From: an uncultured Gammaproteobacteria bacterium
GTDB taxonomy: Bacteria; Pseudomonadota; Gammaproteobacteria; GCA-2729495
Assembly (NCBI GenBank): GCA_947258805.1
Contig: CAMYJV010000021.1
Location: forward strand, 1 to 33,876
Length of the DNA: 33,876 nt
Direction of reading: 5' to 3'
The translations under genes were made by a program, and so were the position numbers. The notes beneath the pieces were generated by a model. The model was not told the origin of the DNA. It made no database searches and worked only from the letters and a program-made list of their open reading frames with translations. Positions 1 through 6,743 of this stretch are shown here, piece by piece; the first letter of the stretch is position 1; every line of letters begins with the position of its first letter.

Positions 1-657
1 GGCCTGGTCGACGGCCACGACCGGCAGCGCCTGCTGCGGCACCTTGAAGTCGGCATAGAGCCGGTCCAGGGCTTCCAGCCGCACGATGGCGTCGCCGGGT
101 TCGATGAACTGACCCAGGTTGACCCTGCGGATCCCGAGCCGCCCGGCAAAGGGCGCGCGAATGGACTTCTTGCCGATCGCGACCTCGAGACTTTCAACTT
201 CTGCCCGCACCCGGTCCAGGCGACTGATCGCGGCGTCGCGGTCGCTCAGCGGCACCAGCTTCGCGCGCACCAGCTGCTCGATGCGCCCGAGCTCGATTTC
301 TGCCAGTCGCAGATCTGCCTGCAGGGCTTTCAACTGGGCCTGGTCATCGGCCACGTACTGCTGCACGAGTGGCGTGCCTGGTTCGACTGCGTCGCCACTT
401 TCGAAATACCGCTGCGTGACCTGGCCTCTCACCTGGGCCGTCACGTCCACGGATTGCGCGGAGCGGAGCGTTGCCACCGAGCTCAACGTCGGTATCCAGT
501 TATCAGACAGGACCTCGGTGGTAGACACGGTGGCCACGGGCGGCCCCCGCTCAGCCATTGCGACGCGTGCCTGGTTGCCGACAAAAGCCTTCCAGCCGAA
601 TACACCGCCGAAAAACAGGCCGACGACGAGCAGCATCAGCACCATGCGTTTCGCCAT
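1..657 (-). CDS. RND efflux periplasmic adaptor (HlyD/MexA-like), 3' end cut by window
   Basis: Membrane fusion protein that would join an inner-membrane RND pump to an outer-membrane channel. The 219 readable codons begin MAKRMVLMLLVVGLFFGG, an uncleaved signal anchor, and continue into a barrel-sandwich (lipoyl-like) half with V-x-A-Q-V-R-G-Q-V near residue 70, then an alpha-helical hairpin (about residues 95-145, AELQ-type heptads) and the second lipoyl half with IRAPFAGRLGIRRV followed by GQFIEPGDAIVRL. The beta-barrel and C-terminal parts lie beyond base 1. The start ATG lies 4 bp after the TetR stop, and a GAAGGAGAT ribosome site sits inside the end of the TetR gene, so the two are almost certainly cotranscribed and translationally coupled. 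An RND permease is expected next, outside the window. Substrate unknown. Confidence 0.9.
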   Translation of the reverse strand, partial: MAKRMVLMLLVVGLFFGGVFGWKAFVGNQARVAMAERGPPVATVSTTEVLSDNWIPTLSSVATLRSAQSVDVTAQVRGQVTQRYFESGDAVEPGTPLVQQYVADDQAQLKALQADLRLAEIELGRIEQLVRAKLVPLSDRDAAISRLDRVRAEVESLEVAIGKKSIRAPFAGRLGIRRVNLGQFIEPGDAIVRLEALDRLYADFKVPQQALPVVAVDQA

Positions 658-661
658 CGTC

Positions 662-1309
662 TTAATCTCCTTCGTCTGCATGGCGCGGGCGCAGCAGACC
701 CTGCGTGACCAGTTCCATCATGGCGCTTACGAACGGCCGCGGTTCCATCGGCTGCGCGTCGTGGGCGCCAAGGGAGTGATAAAACACCGGCTGGTATTCC
801 AACGCTGCCAGGATCGCGCGGGCCGTGTTGTGTACATCCATTGCCCTGAACTCACCTTCGTCCACGCCTCGCTGGAGGATTTTCTCAAGCAGCTCGCGGC
901 TGCGCAGCGTGACAGACTGGAAATAGTCCCGGGCCAGCTCAGGGAACGCGCGTGCCTCGGCGATCATGAGTTTTGGGATACCGCTGGACGGGCTGCCCCA
1001 GAAGTCCAGCAGCACGCCGTGCATCAGGCTGTCGAGCAGCTCGCGGGCGCTGCCGCGATGAGCGGCCACCGTCGCTTCGGCTTCTTCCACCCGTGCCACC
1101 ACGCCCTCGCGTATCACGGCGTGAAACAGCGCGTCCTTGTTGGGAAAATACAGGTAGATTGCGCCCTTGCTGACGCCAGCCAGGCGCGCCACATCTTCCA
1201 CACGAGTAGCGGCATAGCCGTGCTGCAGGAACAGCTCAAGTGCGGCAGCCGTCAGCTGCTCGGGGCAGACTTCGCGGCGGACTCGGGGAGGGCTGGCGGC
1301 AGAGGGCAT
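662..1309 (-). CDS. TetR/AcrR-family transcriptional regulator
   Basis: 215-residue repressor of usual TetR length. The N-terminal helix-turn-helix is clear: about residues 19-65, with TRVEDVARLAGVSKGAIYLYFPNKDALF, the classic TetR recognition-helix signature. The C-terminal ligand-binding half (FWGSPSSGIPKLMIAEARAFPELARDYFQ) resembles the AefR-like C-terminal class often found beside RND pumps. It is the first gene of a two-gene (or longer) unit with the RND adaptor, 4 bp apart. A perfect 18-bp palindrome lies 12 bp upstream of the ATG and overlaps the expected transcription start, so autorepression with control of the pump is the natural inference. No strong Shine-Dalgarno is visible before the ATG at 1309. 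Confidence 0.92.
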   Translation of the reverse strand: MPSAASPPRVRREVCPEQLTAAALELFLQHGYAATRVEDVARLAGVSKGAIYLYFPNKDALFHAVIREGVVARVEEAEATVAAHRGSARELLDSLMHGVLLDFWGSPSSGIPKLMIAEARAFPELARDYFQSVTLRSRELLEKILQRGVDEGEFRAMDVHNTARAILAALEYQPVFYHSLGAHDAQPMEPRPFVSAMMELVTQGLLRPRHADEGD

Positions 1310-1321
1310 GGCGTCGAGTGG

Positions 1322-1339
1322 TGACTGACCGGTCAGTCA
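1322..1339. promoter_or_regulatory. Probable TetR operator, perfect 18-bp palindrome
   Basis: TGACTGACCGGTCAGTCA is identical to its own reverse complement. It sits 12 bp upstream of the TetR start codon and just downstream of a weak minus-strand promoter (-35 TTGCTC, 18 bp, -10 TACACT), so a bound dimer would block initiation. Palindromes of this length with TGA...TCA ends are common for TetR-family proteins. Binding is inferred. Confidence 0.8.
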
Positions 1340-1452
1340 GTGTATGCTCGCCGGCTTTGCGGGAGCAAGCTACAGGGGCAAGATTCTGCAATCCGGGCCT
1401 GCAGGGCGAGATTCCCGGCTCGCCGGTCCGCCTCCCGCCACCGGAGACCGTC

Positions 1453-2425
1453 ATGACCTCACCCCTGATCGGCGCGCTGGCCGAGGGTCCGCTGGACATC
1501 GTCGGCGACGTGCACGGCGAGATCGACGCGCTGGATGAGCTGCTGGCGGCCCTGGGCTACTCCAGCGACGGGCAGCATCCGCAGGCCCGCCGGCTGGTCT
1601 TTGCGGGCGACCTGGTAGATCGTGGCCCCGACAGCCCGGCGGTGCTGGAACGGGTGCTGGGCATGGTGGCCGCGGGCCGGGCCCAGTGCGTGCTCGGCAA
1701 CCACGAATTGAACCTGCTGCGCGACGTGGAGAAGCACGGCAATGGCTGGTGGGTAGCGCCCGATAAGCCCATGGAGTATCCGGCCCGCCCGTTAGCACCG
1801 GCCGACAAGCCCCGGTATAAGGCCTTCCTGCAGACTCTGCCGCTGATTCTCGAACGGCCGGATCTGCGCGTGGTGCACGCTTGCTGGCATCCGGATGCCG
1901 TCGCCAGTATCCGCGCGGCTGATGGCGAGGGCACAGGGGCACTGGATCTCTTTACCAATTTCCAGGCGCGACTGCCGCCTCGATGCCATCGCCACAGTCG
2001 ATTCGGAGAATCAGATGGCAAACCCGGTAGCTGTGCTGACCTCAGGTGCGGAGCGGCCGGCACCGAGGCCGCTGTGGGCCGGCGGTCGCTGGCGGATGGT
2101 CGAGCGCGAAACCTGGTGGGACCACTACGCCAGTGAAATTCCGGTGATCATCGGCCACTACTGGCGGCGCTATAGCGAGACCAGCAAGACCCTGATGGAC
2201 GAATACGGCCCGGACGTGTTTGCAGGCGTGGAACCGCACCATTGGATGGGCCAGCGACGTAATGTTTATTGCGTAGATTTTTCCGTCGGTGGCCGCTATG
2301 TGGAAAGGATCACCGGCGCGTCGGAATTTCAGTGTCGGCTGGCGGCGCTGCGGGTGCCGGAGTGGACCGTCGTGCATGACGACGGTGAAACCTGGGATAT
2401 TGGCCCGCCAAACTGCGCGCGCTAG
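1453..2425 (+). pseudogene. Calcineurin-like metallophosphoesterase, interrupted by a frameshift
   Basis: Bis-nucleoside tetraphosphatase/PP2A-like phosphoesterase. The ATG at 1453 has GGAG 6 bp upstream. The first frame carries the metal-binding motifs GDVHGEID (residues 18-25), GDLVDRGPDS (52-61) and GNHE (82-85), plus the VVHACWH block. Around 1969-1979 the sensible reading moves from frame 1 to frame 2 (net +1 base): frame 1 reads ...LFTNFQARL and frame 2 continues LDAIATVDSENQMANPVAV and on through a well-formed C-terminal half ending at the TAG at 2423-2425. Reading straight on in frame 1 stops at 2136 after non-protein-like sequence. Restored length is about 323 residues. Either a genuine frameshift mutation or a single-base sequencing/assembly error; both halves look undecayed, which favours a recent change or an error. 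The 3' end overlaps the convergent J-domain gene by 4 bp. Confidence 0.8.
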
Positions 2426-3132
2426 GCATGGTCTGACACGAACCCACCGCGCGTTCGTGTGAGCCGCAGTGTGAAAAACTCCACGCCCACGTGCCAGCCG
2501 CCGTCGGCGGGCCGGCAGTGTACGACCCTGCCGATGGCCTGCAGTAATTCGCTGTCGAGTTTTACGAACTGATCACGAACCAGGCCCTCGGTGGTGACAA
2601 AGCCCAGGCCACTCAGCGACACGTCGGTGACGGTGCCAAGAGCAGGCTTTTCCTGCGGCCAGGACACCCAGTAGCGAACTGGCATCTCCCGGGGCATCCG
2701 CTCCAATGCGCGCAACCAGTCAGCGTCCGAGCGCACACTTTTGAGGCGCAGCAGCGGGCTGCCACATTCAGTGCACAGGCTGTCAGGCGTTACCTGCTTG
2801 CCATGCCCCTCGTGGCAGAATGGGCACTGCTGCCCGCTGCCGCCGCCCGGGGTGCGCCGCCGGCGTGAACCGGTCTGCTCCGCCGCTGGCGCTTGTGCGT
2901 GCGCCTGCTGCCCAGTCGACAACTCGTCATCGTAGGCGGCGCGCTTTTGCGGGTTAGTCAGCACGGCATAGGCTTCGTTGATCAGGGCCGCGTCGCCATG
3001 ATCGCCGCCCAGGTCCGGATGCATTTTCAACTGCTGCATCATCGTGCGGTAGCTCGACTTTATGACCTCGGTCGGTGCGTCCGGCTGCACGTGCAGAATT
3101 CGATAGTAATCAGGGCGGCTGTCGGTGGTCAT
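2422..3132 (-). CDS. J-domain / zinc-ribbon / PilZ fusion protein
   Basis: 236 residues with three modules. Residues 8-70 are a DnaJ J-domain with the Hsp70-activating HPD at 38-40. Residues 71-100 are a Gln/Ala/Arg linker. Cys103-x2-Cys106...Cys120-x2-Cys123 form a probable zinc ribbon. From about 140 to 225 the sequence matches PilZ, with D170-x-S172-x-x-G175 and an upstream Arg-rich segment (R145, R148, R153) where the c-di-GMP-binding RxxxR usually lies; the spacing R148-x4-R153 is one residue longer than canonical, so binding is uncertain. No G/F region or DnaJ C-terminal domain, so this is a specialised co-chaperone rather than DnaJ. Last gene of a four-gene minus-strand run, 10 bp after the CbiM-like gene. 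Confidence 0.85.
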   Translation of the reverse strand: MTTDSRPDYYRILHVQPDAPTEVIKSSYRTMMQQLKMHPDLGGDHGDAALINEAYAVLTNPQKRAAYDDELSTGQQAHAQAPAAEQTGSRRRRTPGGGSGQQCPFCHEGHGKQVTPDSLCTECGSPLLRLKSVRSDADWLRALERMPREMPVRYWVSWPQEKPALGTVTDVSLSGLGFVTTEGLVRDQFVKLDSELLQAIGRVVHCRPADGGWHVGVEFFTLRLTRTRGGFVSDHA

Positions 3133-3142
3133 TGGCCTGCGC

Positions 3143-3805
3143 TCAACCCTTCAGGTAGCGACTGTCGTCGAAAGTCCAGACCCAGCCGGGCCGCGTGGCC
3201 ACCAGCACGGCAATGGCCGCGCCGTTGATGAAGCCTTCGGACAGCAACATCATTGGCAGGAATGGCAGGTAGTCGCGCCACAGATAGCCCAGCTCCACGA
3301 TGCCGGCTGCCATCAACACCGCGCTCATCATCACGGTGGCGCCGGCCATGGCCAGCACCGCTGCCAGGTAACAGTTGATGAACACGTAGATGAAGAAGTT
3401 CGGCGGCAGGTGGCGAGATGCCAGCGCATGCACGAGCCATGTGAGTGCGGCCGGCAATACGAACAACAGCAGCGCGTTCAGTCCCAGGCCGCCGAGGTCA
3501 CCCTGGCCGGTGAAGATTCCGGCCAGCAGCACGGGCACCGCAGCGAGACAGGCAAACTGCCAGCCGAACATCAGGGTGAGCGTTGTGACGCCGAAGAAGT
3601 GGAAGCCGAGGCCCGGCAAAATACCCGCGCGAATCCACCACAGCAGGGCCAGTGCAACGATGCCGCCGAACAATGCGTGTTGCATTTCGGTTTCCCGCAG
3701 GCGTCGCCATGGGGCGGTGACGGTGGCGGGAGCCAGCACGCCCAGCAGCAGGCCCCAGCCGGTGATTAGCCAGGTGGACGGCAGCAGGTTGGCGGTAACT
3801 TCCAT
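3143..3805 (-). CDS. CbiM-like integral membrane protein (COG3235, ECF permease family)
   Basis: 220 residues with about six hydrophobic segments, of the stand-alone COG3235/CbiM-type group usually labelled energy-coupling factor transporter permease. Landmarks are GLGFHFFGVTTLTLMFGWQFA (about 65-85), NALLLFVLPA, LPPNFFIYVFIN and a C-terminal FDDSRYLKG tail, all typical of this group. No ATPase (CbiO), CbiN or CbiQ lies nearby, and no cobalamin gene, so cobalt transport should not be assumed. The His and Asp/Glu in membrane segments could still bind a metal. It lies 15 bp after the CpeT-like gene and 10 bp before the J-domain gene, implying cotranscription. The start at 3805 has only a weak ribosome site. 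Confidence 0.8.
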   Translation of the reverse strand: MEVTANLLPSTWLITGWGLLLGVLAPATVTAPWRRLRETEMQHALFGGIVALALLWWIRAGILPGLGFHFFGVTTLTLMFGWQFACLAAVPVLLAGIFTGQGDLGGLGLNALLLFVLPAALTWLVHALASRHLPPNFFIYVFINCYLAAVLAMAGATVMMSAVLMAAGIVELGYLWRDYLPFLPMMLLSEGFINGAAIAVLVATRPGWVWTFDDSRYLKG

Positions 3806-3820
3806 CGGCAGGGTTCTGGC

Positions 3821-4669
3821 TTAGTCGAAGTACGGTGTCACGTCGCGGTTGGACACTCGATAGCAATTTACCAGCAGCCACTGCAGGTTCAGCCCGATGC
3901 GTTCCGCGCGCGGCTCGGTCCAGCCGTAGGTATGGGTGCGCACGCCGCCTTCCTCGCGCTCCAGCACGTACATCACCAGGGAGTTGCGAGTAAACGCACC
4001 GCGCTCGTTATTCATCGGCCACCGCACGTGGCGCAGCGTAATGCCGATCTCCCGCTGGTCCTTGGTCGTTATCCACTGCAGGCCCCCCTGGTCGTGCAGC
4101 GTGTCGATGACGTAGCGGTCAAAGTCCTCGTCGCGACCGCCGGCCACACCGGGGATATCGACGTAACAGCCGAACTCGCGGGCGCGCAGCAGCCTATTGG
4201 GCCGTTCGCCGTTCCAGCTCACCCACAGGCCGTTGGGATCCAGCTGCATTGCGAGCCCGCAGTCGCTCACCCCGGTGAACTGCCCGGCGTCCCGGCGCCA
4301 TTCCACGACGCAGTCGTCACGCCCTGGCTCGTCGAAACGTATGGCCATGGCCACCAGTTCCGGATCAGCGGCGGCGGCCAGCCGGGCGGTCCACGTTTGC
4401 TCGGCGTCGCCGTCCCGCCAGCGGTACTGGAAGGTGTTTGCAGCACCGGCGGTATCCCTCTCCACGCGCAGGCTGGCACGGGCATGCCGCCAGGCTTCCG
4501 GCAGCTTCAGCCGCTGGTCGAAGTAGGCCTGGTTGGCGTTGTCATACAAACCCGGCAGCAGCTCGGCGATGACCTGCAGGTCGCGCTCGGCGGGGGTGCC
4601 GTCCTGGCCCTGACAAAAAACGATGCCCGGCGTTAGCAGCAGGAGGATAACTAGACATATATTGCGCAC
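3821..4669 (-). CDS. Exported CpeT/CpcT-like protein
   Basis: 282 residues from a GTG at 4669 that lies one base after the upstream TGA, with GAGGAA correctly spaced, so it is translationally coupled to the DUF1838 gene. An in-frame ATG at 4735 would precede the signal peptide with unlikely sequence. The N-terminus (RNICLVILLLLTPGIVFC) is a Sec signal; the Cys after it lacks a good lipobox. The mature part (ELLPGLYDNANQAYF, a DCVVEWRRDAGQFTGVSDC cysteine pair, GCYVDIPG) resembles the CpeT/CpcT family, whose cyanobacterial members attach bilins to phycobiliproteins. Members are also found in bacteria without phycobilisomes, where the role is unknown. The family call is by eye and moderate; a lyase function should not be inferred. 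Confidence 0.6.
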   Translation of the reverse strand: MRNICLVILLLLTPGIVFCQGQDGTPAERDLQVIAELLPGLYDNANQAYFDQRLKLPEAWRHARASLRVERDTAGAANTFQYRWRDGDAEQTWTARLAAAADPELVAMAIRFDEPGRDDCVVEWRRDAGQFTGVSDCGLAMQLDPNGLWVSWNGERPNRLLRAREFGCYVDIPGVAGGRDEDFDRYVIDTLHDQGGLQWITTKDQREIGITLRHVRWPMNNERGAFTRNSLVMYVLEREEGGVRTHTYGWTEPRAERIGLNLQWLLVNCYRVSNRDVTPYFD

Positions 4670-4670
4670 G

Positions 4671-5537
4671 TCATTCCTCCGTGGTTTCAACTGTCTTGCG
4701 GAACACGGTCCAGCTGGTCTCGTTTGGCCGCTCATCGTTCAGCGGTGGCGGCTCGAAGTAACTCGGATAACGCGCCTCGAGAATAGATCGCAAGGGTTCC
4801 GGAATCGAATCGCGGTCGAAGGTACTGCTGCCGGTGGCGTTGAATACCATCAGGCCGGGCCGGCTGCCCATTTTCATCCACGGCAGCCACTGGGCCACTC
4901 GCACCCAGGCGATCCACGAACGTTCCAGGCGGCGCGCCGGATCGAGCAATTCGTCAGCGGGATAGAAGGTGTCGAAAATTTCCATCGCGTGATAAATGCC
5001 GCCGACGTACTGCTGGAAGTCGCCACCCAGCGGATTGTCATAGAACAGCGGCACTTCGCTGGCCGACACGAGCAGCTCGCCGTAGCGACGCAGGGTGACT
5101 TCCCGGGCGTCGGCCTCGAAGCGCGGCGCGCGCATGTTCACCGGGTCGTTGGCCACGTGCACCACCGTCACACGCTCGCCGGTCCAGGGATTCACCCATT
5201 CGTCGAGTAACTCGTCAGTTTCCGGGTCGAGGTACAACATCACTTCGCGAGACACGCTGCGAAAACCGTCGCCGCGCTCGCTGTCACTCAGACTGGCACA
5301 CTGACGAGTGTTCACGCCGATCAGGCTGAACAGGTGGCGATCCTTTTCTCCCGGTACCCGGCTGTAGGCTTTTCCCTGCCAGACGCCATAGCGCGTTACG
5401 CCCGCCTCGAGGGTGCCGCAGGTGGTCTTGCGGCCGATTTCCCAGGCCTGGCGGCCCGTGAAGCTCTGATCAGCCGCGGGTGCCAGCCCGACGAGTGCCA
5501 GGGCGCCAACGGCGATGGCAATGATTCTCAGCGTCAT
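4671..5537 (-). CDS. Exported DUF1838-family protein (paralog 1)
   Basis: 288 residues from the ATG at 5537, which has GGGGGAG 8 bases upstream; longer frames upstream add non-protein-like sequence. A Sec signal peptide (residues 1-20, ending GLAPAADQ) leads to a DUF1838 domain whose hallmark is SREVMLYLDPETDELLDEWVNPWTGERVTVVHVANDPVN, followed by the family's WxxxAxWLPWMKMGSRPGLMVF block near residues 220-245. Function of DUF1838 is not established. First gene of the four-gene run DUF1838, CpeT-like, CbiM-like, J-PilZ. A second DUF1838 protein, with a Tat signal, is encoded at 13027-14025. Confidence 0.85.
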   Translation of the reverse strand: MTLRIIAIAVGALALVGLAPAADQSFTGRQAWEIGRKTTCGTLEAGVTRYGVWQGKAYSRVPGEKDRHLFSLIGVNTRQCASLSDSERGDGFRSVSREVMLYLDPETDELLDEWVNPWTGERVTVVHVANDPVNMRAPRFEADAREVTLRRYGELLVSASEVPLFYDNPLGGDFQQYVGGIYHAMEIFDTFYPADELLDPARRLERSWIAWVRVAQWLPWMKMGSRPGLMVFNATGSSTFDRDSIPEPLRSILEARYPSYFEPPPLNDERPNETSWTVFRKTVETTEE

Positions 5538-5667
5538 TCTTCGTCTCCCCCGGTCATGACCCCATTGTAAGATTGTGCCATTGATACCAGAGGCCCGGCC
5601 GGTGCGCACAACAAACAGTGGTTTGGGTGGCGACGACGCCGACGACTGACACCGGAGAGATACAGCG

Positions 5668-6138
5668 ATGAGCAAACTGCAGGACTTCAATATTGACGGC
5701 ATTGACGGCGGCGAGAATCCCCTTCAGAGCCTGGACGGGCAGGTGGTGCTATTGGTTAACGTGGCCAGCCAGTGCGGCCTGACACCCCAGTACAGCGGCC
5801 TGCAGCAGCTCTACACGGACCTGAAGGACGAGGGTTTTGCGGTCGTCGGCCTGCCGTGTAACCAGTTCGGTGCCCAGGAGCCGGGCAGCGAGGATGAGAT
5901 CGTGCAGTTCTGCGAGACAAAGTTTGGGGTCGGGTTTCCGATGACCGAGAAGATCGATGTCAACGGCGACGGCCGGCATCCCCTATACGCCTGGCTCACG
6001 ACAGACTTTCCGGACGACATCGAGTGGAACTTCGAGAAGTTTCTCGTCAACCGTGAAGGCCAGGTGGTCAAACGCTACCCGCCGGCCACTCCGCCTGACG
6101 ACAAGGGCCTGCTGCAGGACATCGCCGACCTGCTGTAA
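5668..6138 (+). CDS. Glutathione peroxidase-family thiol peroxidase
   Basis: 156 residues, the usual bacterial GPx length, no signal peptide, so cytoplasmic. Motifs are complete: VNVASQCGLTPQY carries the peroxidatic cysteine (in place of selenocysteine), LPCNQFGAQEPG supplies the tetrad Gln and the usual resolving-cysteine position, and WNFEKFLVNREG supplies Trp and Asn. Such Cys-GPx enzymes reduce hydroperoxides, generally using thioredoxin. A GGAGA ribosome site lies upstream of the ATG. Monocistronic by position, divergent from the DUF1838 run. Confidence 0.95.
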   Translation: MSKLQDFNIDGIDGGENPLQSLDGQVVLLVNVASQCGLTPQYSGLQQLYTDLKDEGFAVVGLPCNQFGAQEPGSEDEIVQFCETKFGVGFPMTEKIDVNGDGRHPLYAWLTTDFPDDIEWNFEKFLVNREGQVVKRYPPATPPDDKGLLQDIADLL

Positions 6139-6152
6139 ACGTTTGGCCCCGC

Positions 6153-6641
6153 CTAGAGGGGTTCTTTCCCCGTCTGCCCTGCGTGGTAGGTGGTGTAGAT
6201 GATCACCGGGATGTCGAGGCTGCCCAGGTGGGCTTCGAGTTCCGGGCGCACCAGGTCCCAGTCGAGACCGCCCACGCCGGTGGCCAGACGCGGCAACGCA
6301 ATGCTGGTCAGGCGTTCTTTCTCGGCCCAGCCATGCAGCGCCTTCAGGCAATGGCCGAGGTTTTTCAGCGAGGCGCGCCCCGGGTGTCCGCCCTTGGACT
6401 TGGGTGCGTCCTGCGTAAACAGGTTGACCACGCGGACGCCGTCGGCGCCCATCCACGCCCACAGCCCACCCGGCTGGGGGTTATGAACGTGACAATAGTG
6501 CTTGAAGTCCTTGTACATGGCCGGCCAGCGTTCGCGCAGCGACAGGGCGAGCCCCTGGGCAAAGTTGTCGTGGGGCCCGACGCCGTGGGCAATGGCCTGG
6601 GCCCGGGTGAGCAGGATGTCGCCGGAAACTTCATGCAGCAC
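6153..6641 (-). CDS. Macro-domain protein (TARG1/Poa1-like ADP-ribose hydrolase)
   Basis: 162 residues forming a single stand-alone macro domain. The GTG at 6641 is chosen because AGGAG lies 8 bp upstream and the domain begins immediately (VLHEVSGDILL); longer readings overlap the divergent gene. Landmarks are SGDILLTRAQAIAHGVGPHDNFAQGLALSLRERWP at the N-terminus and SIALPRLATGVGGLDWDLVRPELE at the C-terminus, matching the ALC1/TARG1-type macrodomains that bind ADP-ribose and often remove it from proteins or nucleic acids. No ADP-ribosyltransferase or DarT toxin lies beside it, so a general ADP-ribose or O-acetyl-ADP-ribose clean-up role is as likely as antitoxin. Its 3' end faces the GPx gene 14 bp away. 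Confidence 0.85.
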   Translation of the reverse strand: MLHEVSGDILLTRAQAIAHGVGPHDNFAQGLALSLRERWPAMYKDFKHYCHVHNPQPGGLWAWMGADGVRVVNLFTQDAPKSKGGHPGRASLKNLGHCLKALHGWAEKERLTSIALPRLATGVGGLDWDLVRPELEAHLGSLDIPVIIYTTYHAGQTGKEPL

Positions 6642-6743
6642 GTTGAATTCTCCTATTCTGAGTAGCCATTGGGCCACGGTCCCCGCACCCCGGCTATCGT
6701 GGAAAATGCGGAGTTTCTCCGGCTCAGGCAGAATGCGCTCGCC

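Noticed and set aside
119..1324. Long plus-strand open frame opposite the RND adaptor and TetR genes
   Set aside because: It is the complement of two well-supported genes on the other strand, with low-complexity, Arg/Ser-rich translation and no recognisable motif.
3143..3805. Cobalt/cobalamin transport system
   Set aside because: The CbiM-like protein stands alone with no CbiN, CbiQ, CbiO or B12 genes and no cobalamin riboswitch visible; only family similarity is claimed.
3821..4669. Phycobilin lyase and photosynthetic apparatus
   Set aside because: CpeT/CpcT-like similarity is moderate and no phycobiliprotein, bilin or photosynthesis gene is present.
6153..6641. DarTG-type toxin-antitoxin pair
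   Set aside because: No DarT or other ADP-ribosyltransferase is adjacent; the neighbours are GPx and TraB.
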